Source of the DNA: CAZVBV01 sp964578905
GTDB taxonomy: Bacteria; Patescibacteriota; Gracilibacteria; UBA4473
Reading direction: 5' to 3'
DNA: 14,352 nt
Assembly: GCA_964578905.1 (NCBI GenBank)
Contig: CAZOER010000024.1
Location: 1 to 14,352, forward strand
Below the pieces are notes generated by a model that made no database searches, was not told where the DNA came from, and saw only the letters and a list, made by a program, of their open reading frames with translations. Both the position numbers and the translations under genes were made by a program. Within the stretch, counting starts at the first letter, position 1; each line of letters opens with the position of its first letter. Of the stretch, positions 1 through 6,513 are shown in pieces.

Positions 1-55
1 ACCTCCGACCTCACGGTCCCAAACCGCGCACTCTAGCCAACTGAGCTACACCCCG
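1..55 (-). tRNA. tRNA-Pro (anticodon TGG), 3' part beyond the window edge
   Basis: The minus strand from 55 downward folds as a class I tRNA. A 7-base acceptor strand (CGGGGTG) is followed by TA, a D stem GCTC/GAGT with a 9-base loop containing GTTGG, and an anticodon stem CGCGG/CCGTG. The 7-base loop TTTGGGA puts anticodon TGG at 21-19. A 5-base variable loop and the first bases of the T stem follow before the sequence ends. C at position 1 and this anticodon loop are typical of tRNA-Pro. The T arm, acceptor 3' strand and any CCA lie outside. Confidence 0.93.
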
Positions 56-102
56 TTTAAAAAATCGAAATCAAAAGAACGTATTTCAAATTTACCACGG
101 AG

Positions 103-130
103 AAGATAGGTATTTTTGGGAAAAGTTCAA
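103..130 (-). promoter_or_regulatory. Putative promoter of tRNA-Pro
   Basis: On the minus strand there is a -35-like TTGAAC (130-125), a 16-base spacer and a -10-like TATCTT (108-103), about 48 bases before the tRNA 5' end. The same -10 hexamer and 16-base spacing can be read at the rplJ promoter, which supports the call. No protein gene lies between it and the tRNA. Confidence 0.5.
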
Positions 131-133
131 GTT

Positions 134-1108
134 TTAGTTTTCTTCTGTTGTTTGTTGATGCTCTAGTGTGGCTTTCATTTTTGCAGCAAAATTTTGTTTT
201 TTGGCAGCAACATGTTGTGGAAATGTTTTGTAATAGTCTTCTTTTGAAGAAAAATATCCACCATGATAATCACCCCATACAACATCAATAACTCCTCCTG
301 TCTCTGAATACACATGCCTGTGTCCCGCTGGAATAACTGAAAATTTTGGTTTGAAACTTACAAGTGGTTGTTGTTTTATTTTTAATTCGAGATCGAACAT
401 TTTCCCCATATGTTGTGCAAGCATCGCCAAATTAACACAGGTAAGATTCGCATCTTGTTTTAAAACATCTGATATTTTTTGTGATGATGCGTGTAGTCCT
501 TTTTTAATCCCTTCAAGTCCACGTAATGACTCTTCTGCGTTGATCATAATCCACATGGAAATCGACTGTAACAAAAAATCTTCTTGTGAGAAATTTTTCG
601 ACTGCTCTCTTACGACATTAAAAATCATTTTCAATTTATTTGGCGAGAATTTATGTCCTAATTTCTCCCCGATAGAATCGAAATTTCCAGATTCTATTTG
701 AGATTTTATATTTAAAATTTCGTTTTTGTACTGCTCCATTTCTTGGGGAGTATCGGAAAGCAATTTATGACTTTTCAAAAGCAATGGCCCCTTGTATGAA
801 GTTTTTTCTTTATTTAAAGAAATCTTTGAATTTTCATTGTCTTCAAAAGAAACTGGATTTTCTGTAAATACTTGCTCTTCTTCTATTGTTTCAGGAATAG
901 AAACAGGCGCTTGGGAAGAATCTTCTTCTTTGTTTAAAGATTCCAATGATTGTTCTCCTTCTGGATGTTCAACTTGTTCAGGAAGTAATGCTTCAACGAG
1001 CCCACTTGTATCGTCTTCAAGGGATTCCACTTTCTGCTCGCCTTCCAAGTTATTCTTGGTAGCGATAAGTAACTTTTCTTCTTTTAATACTACTTCCGGA
1101 AGACCCAT
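134..1108 (-). CDS. Acidic protein with possible transglutaminase-like C-terminal domain
   Basis: This is a 324-residue protein with no signal peptide or membrane segment. Residues 1-105 are Glu/Ser-rich, low-complexity and probably disordered, with a degenerate repeat (GEQKVESLEDD near 24, GEQSLESLNKEED near 51). Residues 120-300 look folded. The pattern TCVNLAMLAQHMGK (Cys224), then AGHRHVY (His263/His265), then GGVIDVVWG (Asp275) resembles the Cys-His-Asp order and spacing of transglutaminase-like cysteine peptidases. That assignment rests on pattern only. A promoter sits directly upstream and no Shine-Dalgarno is seen before the ATG, so the start is chosen from the promoter position and reading frame. 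If the triad is not real, it is simply an uncharacterised cytoplasmic protein. The gene is transcribed toward the tRNA and appears monocistronic. Confidence 0.85.
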   Translation of the reverse strand: MGLPEVVLKEEKLLIATKNNLEGEQKVESLEDDTSGLVEALLPEQVEHPEGEQSLESLNKEEDSSQAPVSIPETIEEEQVFTENPVSFEDNENSKISLNKEKTSYKGPLLLKSHKLLSDTPQEMEQYKNEILNIKSQIESGNFDSIGEKLGHKFSPNKLKMIFNVVREQSKNFSQEDFLLQSISMWIMINAEESLRGLEGIKKGLHASSQKISDVLKQDANLTCVNLAMLAQHMGKMFDLELKIKQQPLVSFKPKFSVIPAGHRHVYSETGGVIDVVWGDYHGGYFSSKEDYYKTFPQHVAAKKQNFAAKMKATLEHQQTTEEN

Positions 1109-1128
1109 AATGTTAAATTAATCGGGAC

Positions 1129-1157
1129 ATTGTACCACAATATAACCCCCTTAACAA
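1129..1157 (-). promoter_or_regulatory. Promoter of the acidic protein gene
   Basis: The minus strand reads TTGTTA (1157-1152), a 17-base spacer, then TACAAT (1134-1129). The expected transcript start is near 1122, leaving about 14 bases before the ATG at 1108. The leader is A/T-rich and has no ribosome-binding sequence. Confidence 0.65.
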
Positions 1158-1209
1158 GGGCTTTCTCTCACGATTCTCTCCGAATCTCTTACTTCTTAAA
1201 ATACTCTAT

Positions 1210-1241
1210 ACAGAAAGGGGCCCACAAATTGTGGAACCCCT
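1210..1241 (-). terminator. Intrinsic terminator after the coiled-coil membrane protein
   Basis: On the minus strand, AGGGG pairs with CCCCT and an inner CCAC/GTGG helix closes a 5-base loop; the run TTTCTGTATAG follows. It lies 24 bases after the stop codon of the upstream gene. The T run is short, so efficiency may be modest. Confidence 0.55.
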
Positions 1242-1264
1242 CGCCATTCGCGCAAACAGAAGGA

Positions 1265-1987
1265 TCATTTCTTTATAAACTTTTTTCGTCCTTTTGGTTC
1301 GAAGTAAAGCCAATTTATTTCTTTGGAATCTTCTCCTGGTTCTTCAAGTACAAATATTCGTCCTCGATTAAACCATTTCCCAAATCCACGAGCTTTTCTC
1401 CCCGTTTCAACACTGTCTATCACCGCTTCCGTGTTCAGTACGAATTCTCCCAATGAAGTGTATTTCCTTTTCCACGAAGAGAGTTCCTTTCCTTGTTCAC
1501 CATACTTTTTCACTAATCCATCATGCTTCTCTTTCAATTTTCCAAGAGCCAATGTATCTAAATTCCAACCGAGCAGTAATGAATCTCTTTCTTCTGTGAT
1601 AAGTTTCATCGAAGCTTCATGAGTTGCTTTCAAAGCGTCCAACGCTTTTTTACCAGCTTTGGTGTTTCGAGAAGCCTGACTTTTCCATACACCTGTTAGA
1701 CTGTCTGCTCTCGCCGTTTTCTGTTTCTCAATAGCAACTGTTTTATTTAGACCTTGAATCATTACAAGTCTGTTCGCACTTGTTGTGCTGTCAGATTCCA
1801 CCCTTGTCTCCAATTGGGTGATTCTTGCCTTTCGTGCCTCTTGTGCCTTCTTCAGCTTTGGAACAGAGGTAATCACAACCACGAAGAGTATCAGCGCAAC
1901 TATGACCATTACAAATGTCAGGATTTTCATCACTTTTAGTGATTTTTCAGTTTTGAGAGCACCATGCTCCAATTTTTTTGAGTTCAT
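1265..1987 (-). CDS. Single-pass membrane protein with long extracytoplasmic coiled coil
   Basis: This encodes 240 residues from the ATG at 1987, chosen because AAAGG lies seven bases upstream; an in-frame ATG at 2038 falls inside the promoter and is unlikely. Residues 1-19 are a short basic cytoplasmic tail, 20-42 a strong transmembrane helix, and 44-185 mostly charged heptad-like helix rich in Lys, Glu and Ala. The C-terminus (197-240) is basic and aromatic (KWFNRGR, INWLYFEPKGRKK) and may be a small globular or wall-binding tip. The topology recalls spanin-like or envelope spacer proteins, but I recognise no family and assign no function. It has its own promoter and terminator. It is the only gene here with a good Shine-Dalgarno sequence. 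Confidence 0.85.
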   Translation of the reverse strand: MNSKKLEHGALKTEKSLKVMKILTFVMVIVALILFVVVITSVPKLKKAQEARKARITQLETRVESDSTTSANRLVMIQGLNKTVAIEKQKTARADSLTGVWKSQASRNTKAGKKALDALKATHEASMKLITEERDSLLLGWNLDTLALGKLKEKHDGLVKKYGEQGKELSSWKRKYTSLGEFVLNTEAVIDSVETGRKARGFGKWFNRGRIFVLEEPGEDSKEINWLYFEPKGRKKFIKK

Positions 1988-2027
1988 AACAAACCTTTCT
2001 TTATAAATTTGATTAATAAATATTAAA

Positions 2028-2057
2028 ATTACACGCACTTCTCTTCGAGAAATTCAA
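2028..2057 (-). promoter_or_regulatory. Putative promoter of the coiled-coil membrane protein
   Basis: The minus strand reads TTGAAT (2057-2052), an 18-base spacer and TGTAAT (2033-2028). The spacer contains the inverted repeat TTCTC-GAA-GAGAA, which could be an operator. The predicted start leaves a leader of about 35 bases that carries the AAAGG ribosome-binding site. Confidence 0.5.
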
Positions 2058-2182
2058 AAAGAAAACCGTGCAATCTTATTCCTTCCGTTCTGTTAAATAG
2101 CAGAAAACACACCGTTTAAAACAATAAAAGCATGTTTTACGAATGGGTTTCTACGCCTGTTTGACAAAGAAGTCAATTATTT

Positions 2183-4027
2183 TTACTTCTTAAAATATGC
2201 CAAGAACTCGTCTCGTGAAAGGTTCTCTTTTTCAAGCAAGTCCTTCGCAATTTTCTTCAGCAACGGCAAGTGTTTCTTCAAGATTGTTTCACAATTCGCC
2301 TCAGCTTCGAGAACAAGTCGGTGCACTTCCTCATCAATCGCTCGAGCAGTCTCCTCTGAGAAATCTTTCTCATGAAAATCCATCCCTGCAAATCCTTTTG
2401 ATTTTTCAGCAAATACGACTGGTCCAACCTTCTTTCCATCAGCCATCCCGTAGGTCATCACCATCGCTCTGGCGAGCCGAGAGATACGTTCTAGGTCATT
2501 GGAAGCTCCAGTTGTCGTCTGTCCAAACATGAGCCGTTCAGCGATCCGTCCTCCGTGGAGAGAAACCATTTCGTCCTTCATCTTTTGCTCACTGGCAAGA
2601 TACTTGTCTTCTTCTGGTAAGAACCAAGTTACTCCGAGCGCTGACCCCCGTGAAATCACAGAAATCTTGTGCACGGGTTCGCAGGTTTCGGTGAAGTGTC
2701 CCGAAATCGCGTGTCCTACTTCGTGGTGAGCAATGATTTCTTTCTCTGCTTTTGTAATCCTTCGAGATCGTCGTTCTGGTCCCATAGAGACCTTCTCAAC
2801 AGCATTTTCTACATCGTCATGCGTGATAGATTTCTGTCTTTTCTTGACGGCGAAGATCGCTGCCTCATTGAGGATGTTTTCCAAATCCGCTCCTGAACAT
2901 CCAACCGTCTTTGAAGCAATCTTTTTGAGGTTTGCTCCTTTGGCGAAAGTTTTGTTCTTGGCATGAAGATCAAGAATCTGCAACCGTGCTTCCATATCTG
3001 GAAGATCGATATGCACTCGTCGATCGAATCGCCCTGGTCGAAGCAAGGCTTTATCCAAAACGTCTGGACGGTTTGTCGCCGCGATAACGATAAGAGACGT
3101 TCCTGATTCGAATCCATCAAGTTCCGTCAAAATCTGATTGAGTGTCTGTTCTCGTTCATCGTGTCCTCCTCCCATTCCATTTCCTCGTTGTTTTCCAATG
3201 GCATCAATCTCGTCGATAAAGATGATGGCAGGTGCATTTCGTTTCGCAGTTTTAAACAAATCACGAACACGTGACGCCCCCACACCTACGAACATTTCTA
3301 CGAATTCTGATCCTGATACTGAGAAGAATGGCACGCCTGCTTCTCCGGCAATCGCACGAGCAAGCAACGTTTTCCCCGTTCCTGGAGCTCCTACCAAAAG
3401 GATTCCCTTTGGTGTTTTCGCTCCCATTTTTCGGTATCGTTGTGGGCGTTTGAGGAAGTCTACTACTTCCACGACTTCTTCCTTGGCTTCTGTGGCTCCC
3501 GCTACATCACTGAATCGAGTGTTATATTTTGTCTTGTCATAAACCTTCGCTTTTGATTTCCCAAAACCAAACGGTCCTCCTTCTCCTCCTCCCCCTCCCA
3601 TGGAGCTGGCTCGACGAGAAATGAAAATAAGGAATCCAATCAAGAGCAAGAACGGAGCCACACCAATCAAGATGTTCATCCACAATCGTCCACTTGAAGT
3701 GTCGACGATGGTTACCTTTGCTTTTTTAGACAAATCATCGAACCCAAGATCGGCAATATTACTCGATGCTTCTTTTGTTGTTTGGAATTTCGTCCCATCA
3801 AATGTTTCTGCTGTAATCGTGTTATCCTTTATGGCAATTGCCTGAAATGCATCCTGCGTATACTTCTCTTTCATCACCGTGAGGGAAATCTCCTCTGGTT
3901 TCTCTTTCGAAAAGAGTTCTTCATTTCCTGGAAAAATAAGTGCGATACTTGCTCCAATCAGAGCAATCACAAGTAAATATTTAAAAGGGTTCTGCCGACG
4001 CGGAGCGTTTTTTGGACCTGGTTTCAT
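2183..4027 (-). CDS. ftsH: ATP-dependent zinc metalloprotease FtsH
   Basis: This 614-residue membrane-anchored AAA+ protease has the usual family length. Two transmembrane helices (about 17-33 and 115-137) flank a short extracytoplasmic domain, followed by a Gly-rich linker (about 143-156). The AAA module shows Walker A GAPGTGKT (213-220), pore motif FVG (246-248), Walker B IIFIDEID (268-275) and the second region of homology (about 317-336) with arginine fingers R330 and R333. The zinc site is HEVGH (435-439), with Asp511 in SNDLERIS as the likely third ligand; Val replaces the more usual Ala. The family degrades unassembled or misfolded membrane proteins and selected cytosolic regulators. 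It lies 62 bases after def, separated by a hairpin. No Shine-Dalgarno is present (TTTTCCCCT precedes the ATG). The assignment is certain. Confidence 0.99.
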   Translation of the reverse strand: MKPGPKNAPRRQNPFKYLLVIALIGASIALIFPGNEELFSKEKPEEISLTVMKEKYTQDAFQAIAIKDNTITAETFDGTKFQTTKEASSNIADLGFDDLSKKAKVTIVDTSSGRLWMNILIGVAPFLLLIGFLIFISRRASSMGGGGGEGGPFGFGKSKAKVYDKTKYNTRFSDVAGATEAKEEVVEVVDFLKRPQRYRKMGAKTPKGILLVGAPGTGKTLLARAIAGEAGVPFFSVSGSEFVEMFVGVGASRVRDLFKTAKRNAPAIIFIDEIDAIGKQRGNGMGGGHDEREQTLNQILTELDGFESGTSLIVIAATNRPDVLDKALLRPGRFDRRVHIDLPDMEARLQILDLHAKNKTFAKGANLKKIASKTVGCSGADLENILNEAAIFAVKKRQKSITHDDVENAVEKVSMGPERRSRRITKAEKEIIAHHEVGHAISGHFTETCEPVHKISVISRGSALGVTWFLPEEDKYLASEQKMKDEMVSLHGGRIAERLMFGQTTTGASNDLERISRLARAMVMTYGMADGKKVGPVVFAEKSKGFAGMDFHEKDFSEETARAIDEEVHRLVLEAEANCETILKKHLPLLKKIAKDLLEKENLSRDEFLAYFKK

Positions 4028-4055
4028 AGGGGAAAATTAATCGATCGAAGAGTAG

Positions 4056-4081
4056 CAAAAAGTGACGATTTATCAATCGTC
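4056..4081 (-). terminator. Putative terminator between def and ftsH
   Basis: On the minus strand a 7-bp stem GACGATT/AATCGTC with loop GATA is followed by ACTTTTTGC, nine bases after the def stop codon. The stem is A/T-rich, so read-through into ftsH is possible; no strong separate ftsH promoter was found. Confidence 0.55.
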
Positions 4082-4089
4082 TTTGGTAT

Positions 4090-4566
4090 TTATTTTTCGA
4101 GATAGTCTGTAAAAAGAATTCCTTCTAAGTGGTCATATTCGTGAAGAAAAATCCGTGCATCCCATTTATCGAGTTTCTTTTCACACCAGTTGCCTTCTAC
4201 ATTCTGCCATTTTACTTTGACCTTTGCTGGTCGAGAGATTTTGGCAAATTGCCCTGGGAGACTGAGACAACCTTCTTCCATAGTCACTTCTTTTTTTGAA
4301 CATTCTATGATTTCCGGATTCACCATCGCGAGCACCTTGGTTTCTTTTTTCGTTCCAACATTTTGAGTGACAAGCAAAACTCGCTTCCCTGCTCCAACTT
4401 GATTCCCTGCCAAACCAACCCCACGAATTCCTGTTTTTGGGTCATCTGCAAGCATGGTTTCCTGCATTTCGGTGATAAATTCCACGAGAGAATTATCGAA
4501 TAGCGTGACGGGTTCACACTTTGTGCGAAGGATACTATTGGTTTCTCCTGTTTGAATATCGAACAT
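4090..4566 (-). CDS. def: Peptide deformylase
   Basis: At 158 residues this removes the N-formyl group from nascent proteins using a Fe/Zn centre. All three family motifs are present: motif I GVGLAGNQVG (49-58), motif II EEGCLSLPG with metal ligand Cys100, and motif III HEYDH with ligands His142 and His146 and catalytic Glu143. Motif I normally reads GLAAxQ; here the second Ala is Gly, a mild deviation. The N-terminus is slightly short but keeps the ILR region. The ATG at 4566 is the only in-frame start with a promoter just upstream. It follows the rplJL terminator, so it is probably a separate unit. The assignment is certain. Confidence 0.98.
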   Translation of the reverse strand: MFDIQTGETNSILRTKCEPVTLFDNSLVEFITEMQETMLADDPKTGIRGVGLAGNQVGAGKRVLLVTQNVGTKKETKVLAMVNPEIIECSKKEVTMEEGCLSLPGQFAKISRPAKVKVKWQNVEGNWCEKKLDKWDARIFLHEYDHLEGILFTDYLEK

Positions 4567-4575
4567 CGTGAAATG

Positions 4576-4603
4576 TTTTTACCCGATTGAGCGGAAAAAT
4601 CAA
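4576..4603 (-). promoter_or_regulatory. Putative promoter of def
   Basis: The minus strand reads TTGATT (4603-4598), a 16-base spacer and TAAAAA (4581-4576). The expected transcript start is about 4569, two to three bases before the ATG at 4566, which implies a nearly leaderless message. The -35 overlaps the T-rich tail of the preceding terminator. Confidence 0.4.
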
Positions 4604-4604
4604 T

Positions 4605-4642
4605 ATCAAAAGAGCTCAAACCCTTTCGGGATCAAGCTCTTT
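4605..4642 (-). terminator. Intrinsic terminator of the rplJ-rplL operon
   Basis: On the minus strand AAAGAGCT pairs with AGCTCTTT, an inner CCC/GGG helix is capped by a GAAA tetraloop, and a T-rich tract ending in ATTTTT follows. It lies about 20 bases after the rplL stop codon. Confidence 0.85.
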
Positions 4643-4661
4643 GTTTGTTTCGTAGGGAAAC

Positions 4662-5060
4662 TTAGCTCAATTCAACAGTCGCTCCTGCTTCTTCGAACTT
4701 CTTTTTCATTTCTTCAGCTTCTTCTGTCTTCACGTCTTCTTTGATTGTTCCTCCTGATTCAGCCAAAGTCTTCGCTTCACCAAGTCCAAGACCTGTTATT
4801 TCACGAACTACTTTGATCACTGCGATCTTTTGTGATCCACAGTCTTTAAGAACAACATTGTAAGAAGATTTGGCTGCTTCTTCTTCTACTGCTGGTCCTG
4901 CTGCTGCGGCTGCTACTGGAGCTGCTGCACTAATTCCGTACTTTTCTTCGAAGTACTTTGCTACGTTGTTAGCTTCCACAACCGTAAGTTTTTCGATTGC
5001 GTCCACCACTTTTTGCTCACCTGCGCTGAGCTTGATATCGGTTGTAGTCTCTTCAGACAT
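4662..5060 (-). CDS. rplL: 50S ribosomal protein L7/L12
   Basis: This 132-residue stalk protein recruits translation GTPases. The N-terminal dimerisation domain (about 8-45) is followed by an Ala/Pro/Glu hinge (about 44-63), then the conserved C-terminal domain with KIAVIKVVREITGLGLGEAK (about 78-97) and a closing helix ending EEAGATVELS. It is slightly longer than the roughly 120-residue family norm because of the N-terminus and hinge. It follows rplJ by 38 bases without a separate terminator, as in the widespread rplJL operon, and a strong terminator lies downstream. No Shine-Dalgarno is visible; the ATG is preceded by TACCCCATATC. Confidence 0.98.
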   Translation of the reverse strand: MSEETTTDIKLSAGEQKVVDAIEKLTVVEANNVAKYFEEKYGISAAAPVAAAAAGPAVEEEAAKSSYNVVLKDCGSQKIAVIKVVREITGLGLGEAKTLAESGGTIKEDVKTEEAEEMKKKFEEAGATVELS

Positions 5061-5098
5061 GATATGGGGTATTTAAGAATAAAAAATTAAAAACAAAT

Positions 5099-5644
5099 TT
5101 AAGCCGCGAACCTCGAAGCATTTTCCAAAACGTTGTAGAGTTTTGAGAATCCTGAACCAAATACACTGTGAAGTTTTTGTGGTCCTGATTTGAGCATTCC
5201 AACAATCTTCGCAAGAGATTCTTCTCGACTTGGCGTGCTTGCAATAATTGCTGTTGCTGCCACGTCACAGAATTTTCCTTCGAAAAATGATCCTGCGTAT
5301 CCTACTTTTGAAGTCTTTGTTTCTTTATCAAAGAATTCGGCCATGTACTTTTTAATAGAAGCTGCTGGTGCAATTTCATCATTTGGAGAAACAATCACCG
5401 CTACTGCTCCTTCTAAGTCATCAACGTTTACTTCAGGAAGTCCTGTGTTTTTTGCTGCCAAAGCCATCAATGTTTTCTTGATAACCGTGTAGCTCATTCC
5501 TTCTGCTCGAAGTCCTCGTCGCATTACTTGCGCTTCTTCTACTGTCAATTCATTAAATGTAATAAATGCTACTCCTTTCGCCTCCTTGAATTTTTCTTCA
5601 AGAACTGCGAGTTGGTCCGATTTCGTGCTTCGTGATATTGCCAT
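5099..5644 (-). CDS. rplJ: 50S ribosomal protein L10
   Basis: This 181-residue protein anchors L7/L12 dimers to 23S rRNA. The N-terminal domain shows the family pattern: a start near MAISRSTK, GVAFITFNELTVEE (24-37), the basic helix MRRGLRAEG, and VIKKTLMALA (54-63). The region after 130 forms the linker, and the C-terminal helix (about 150-181) is the part expected to bind L7/L12. It is first in the rplJL operon, behind a leader with an intrinsic attenuator ending nine bases before the ATG. This fits autogenous control by L10 or the L10-L12 complex. No Shine-Dalgarno precedes the ATG (TTTAAATCAAA). Confidence 0.97.
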   Translation of the reverse strand: MAISRSTKSDQLAVLEEKFKEAKGVAFITFNELTVEEAQVMRRGLRAEGMSYTVIKKTLMALAAKNTGLPEVNVDDLEGAVAVIVSPNDEIAPAASIKKYMAEFFDKETKTSKVGYAGSFFEGKFCDVAATAIIASTPSREESLAKIVGMLKSGPQKLHSVFGSGFSKLYNVLENASRFAA

Positions 5645-5782
5645 TTTGATTTAAAAAAAGTCTTTGTGGGGCAAAGACTTGAGACGTAATCCATTTCTTT
5701 TCGGTACAGAACTTTCACAGAAATGATTTGATTTGTCTCGGCTGGGTTTATGACTCAAGGTCTACCAACTGTCTTTGACCGC
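5645..5782 (-). ncRNA. L10-type leader RNA upstream of rplJ
   Basis: The transcribed leader contains the hallmarks of ribosomal protein L10 leaders: GTCAAAGACAGTTGG near the 5' end (5780-5766), an internal hairpin region, and ACCCAGCCGAG, in which ACCCAGC can pair back with GTTGGT. An intrinsic terminator closes the leader. The layout matches the family in which L10 or the L10-L12 complex binds the leader and represses its own operon. The predicted promoter places the start of transcription close to this element's first base. Confidence 0.8.
5653..5680 (-). terminator. Attenuator terminator in the rplJ leader
   Basis: The minus strand reads AAGTCTTTG, loop CCCCA, CAAAGACTT and then Ts: a perfect 9-bp stem with a U tract, ending nine bases before the rplJ ATG. 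Its position inside the leader, upstream of the gene it would switch off, marks it as an attenuator. CAAAGAC also occurs at 5777-5771, so the left arm has an alternative partner. Confidence 0.88.
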
Positions 5783-5784
5783 GG

Positions 5785-5814
5785 ATAAGATAGGGATGGC
5801 GAGTTTTTTGTCAA
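5785..5814 (-). promoter_or_regulatory. Promoter of rplJL
   Basis: A consensus -35 TTGACA (5814-5809) is followed either by TATCTT (5792-5787, 16-base spacer) or by TCTTAT (5790-5785, 18-base spacer). The predicted start is near 5780, right at the L10 leader element. Confidence 0.7.
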
Positions 5815-5831
5815 ACTTTTTTTTCTCTTTT

Positions 5832-5845
5832 AGGATACCTATCCT
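5832..5845. repeat. Palindrome upstream of the rplJ promoter
   Basis: AGGATA and TATCCT flank a 2-base centre, about 18 bases upstream of the rplJ -35. It could be a regulatory site or a short hairpin at the end of the NUDIX transcript; no T tract supports termination. Confidence 0.45.
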
Positions 5846-5857
5846 CTCCTCTCTTCT

Positions 5858-5892
5858 GTCATCCCGGAATCCCGAAGGGATGTCCGGGATCT
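5858..5892 (+). repeat. GTCATCCC-family hairpin repeat, copy A
   Basis: Starting GTCATCCCGG, this copy forms a two-level hairpin: ATCCCGG/CCGGGAT outside and ATCCC-GAA-GGGAT inside. Intergenic repeats beginning GTCATCC and ending GGATCT are seen in many unrelated bacterial genomes. It faces copy B in inverted orientation. Confidence 0.75.
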
Positions 5893-5955
5893 AGCTGTAA
5901 AAAAAAACACGGATGCCGCGCTAGCGCTTCCAAACAAAATATTCATTTCTGATAA

Positions 5956-5982
5956 GATCCTGAAACAAGTTCAGGATGACAA
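5956..5982 (-). repeat. GTCATCC-family hairpin repeat, copy B, overlapping the NUDIX stop codon
   Basis: On the minus strand it begins TTGTCATCCTGAA and forms ATCCTGAA-CTTGT-TTCAGGAT, an 8-bp stem. Its first bases encode the last Ser-Ser and the TGA stop of the NUDIX protein, so the gene's 3' end lies in the repeat. With copy A it forms an inverted pair with GTCAT at both outer ends. Confidence 0.75.
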
Positions 5983-6513
5983 TGCTCGATTCGCAAATCC
6001 GATTCCGGCAATCGTTGCACTGGAAGTTGTTGTTTGTGAATCTGTGAGCAGCTCAACCGCTGAAGCCCAGTCCTCTGCGAAGAACACCTCTATTTGTTCT
6101 GATGGATCGAGATCTTGTGTTCCGTTTTGGGAACAATTTCGAGCGAGAAAAAAGTGATATTTCATGCTTGATCCTGTGGGATTCGCGAACACTTCACCTA
6201 TCTTTTCGAACCTTTCTGATTTAAACCCCGTCTCTTCCTGCAGTTCTCGTGCAGCGGCCACTTCTGGCGTTTCTCCCTCATCAATGATGCCGGCACAGAA
6301 TTCAACCACTTCTTCCCCCCCTCCGTGTTTGTAACTGCGTTGAAGAATAACTTTTCCTTCCGTGGTAATCGGTACAACAATTACTGCATCCGCAGATGTG
6401 TTCACAAACCATTCCCCTTTTCCTCCATCTGGGAATTCGACCTCGTGCCGCTCCACTGGACAGTATTGAGACTCGATGAGTTTTTCTTTGGAAAGGACTT
6501 TAAATTTTTTCAT
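5971..6513 (-). CDS. NUDIX hydrolase, probable ADP-ribose pyrophosphatase type
   Basis: This 180-residue protein has a complete Nudix box, GX5EX7REUXEEXGU, at residues 75-97 (Gly75, Glu81, Arg89-Glu90, Glu93-Glu94, Gly96). These residues bind the metal-diphosphate of the substrate. The preceding ILQRSYKHGGGEEVVEF region resembles the ADP-ribose/sugar-nucleotide branch (NudF-like), which is an inference about substrate. Its ATG overlaps the last 14 bases of aroC, indicating translational coupling and one operon. The last codons and TGA stop are supplied by a GTCATCC-type hairpin repeat, so the ancestral C-terminus may have been altered by repeat insertion. No signal peptide is seen, so it is cytoplasmic. 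Confidence 0.93.
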   Translation of the reverse strand: MKKFKVLSKEKLIESQYCPVERHEVEFPDGGKGEWFVNTSADAVIVVPITTEGKVILQRSYKHGGGEEVVEFCAGIIDEGETPEVAAARELQEETGFKSERFEKIGEVFANPTGSSMKYHFFLARNCSQNGTQDLDPSEQIEVFFAEDWASAVELLTDSQTTTSSATIAGIGFANRALSS

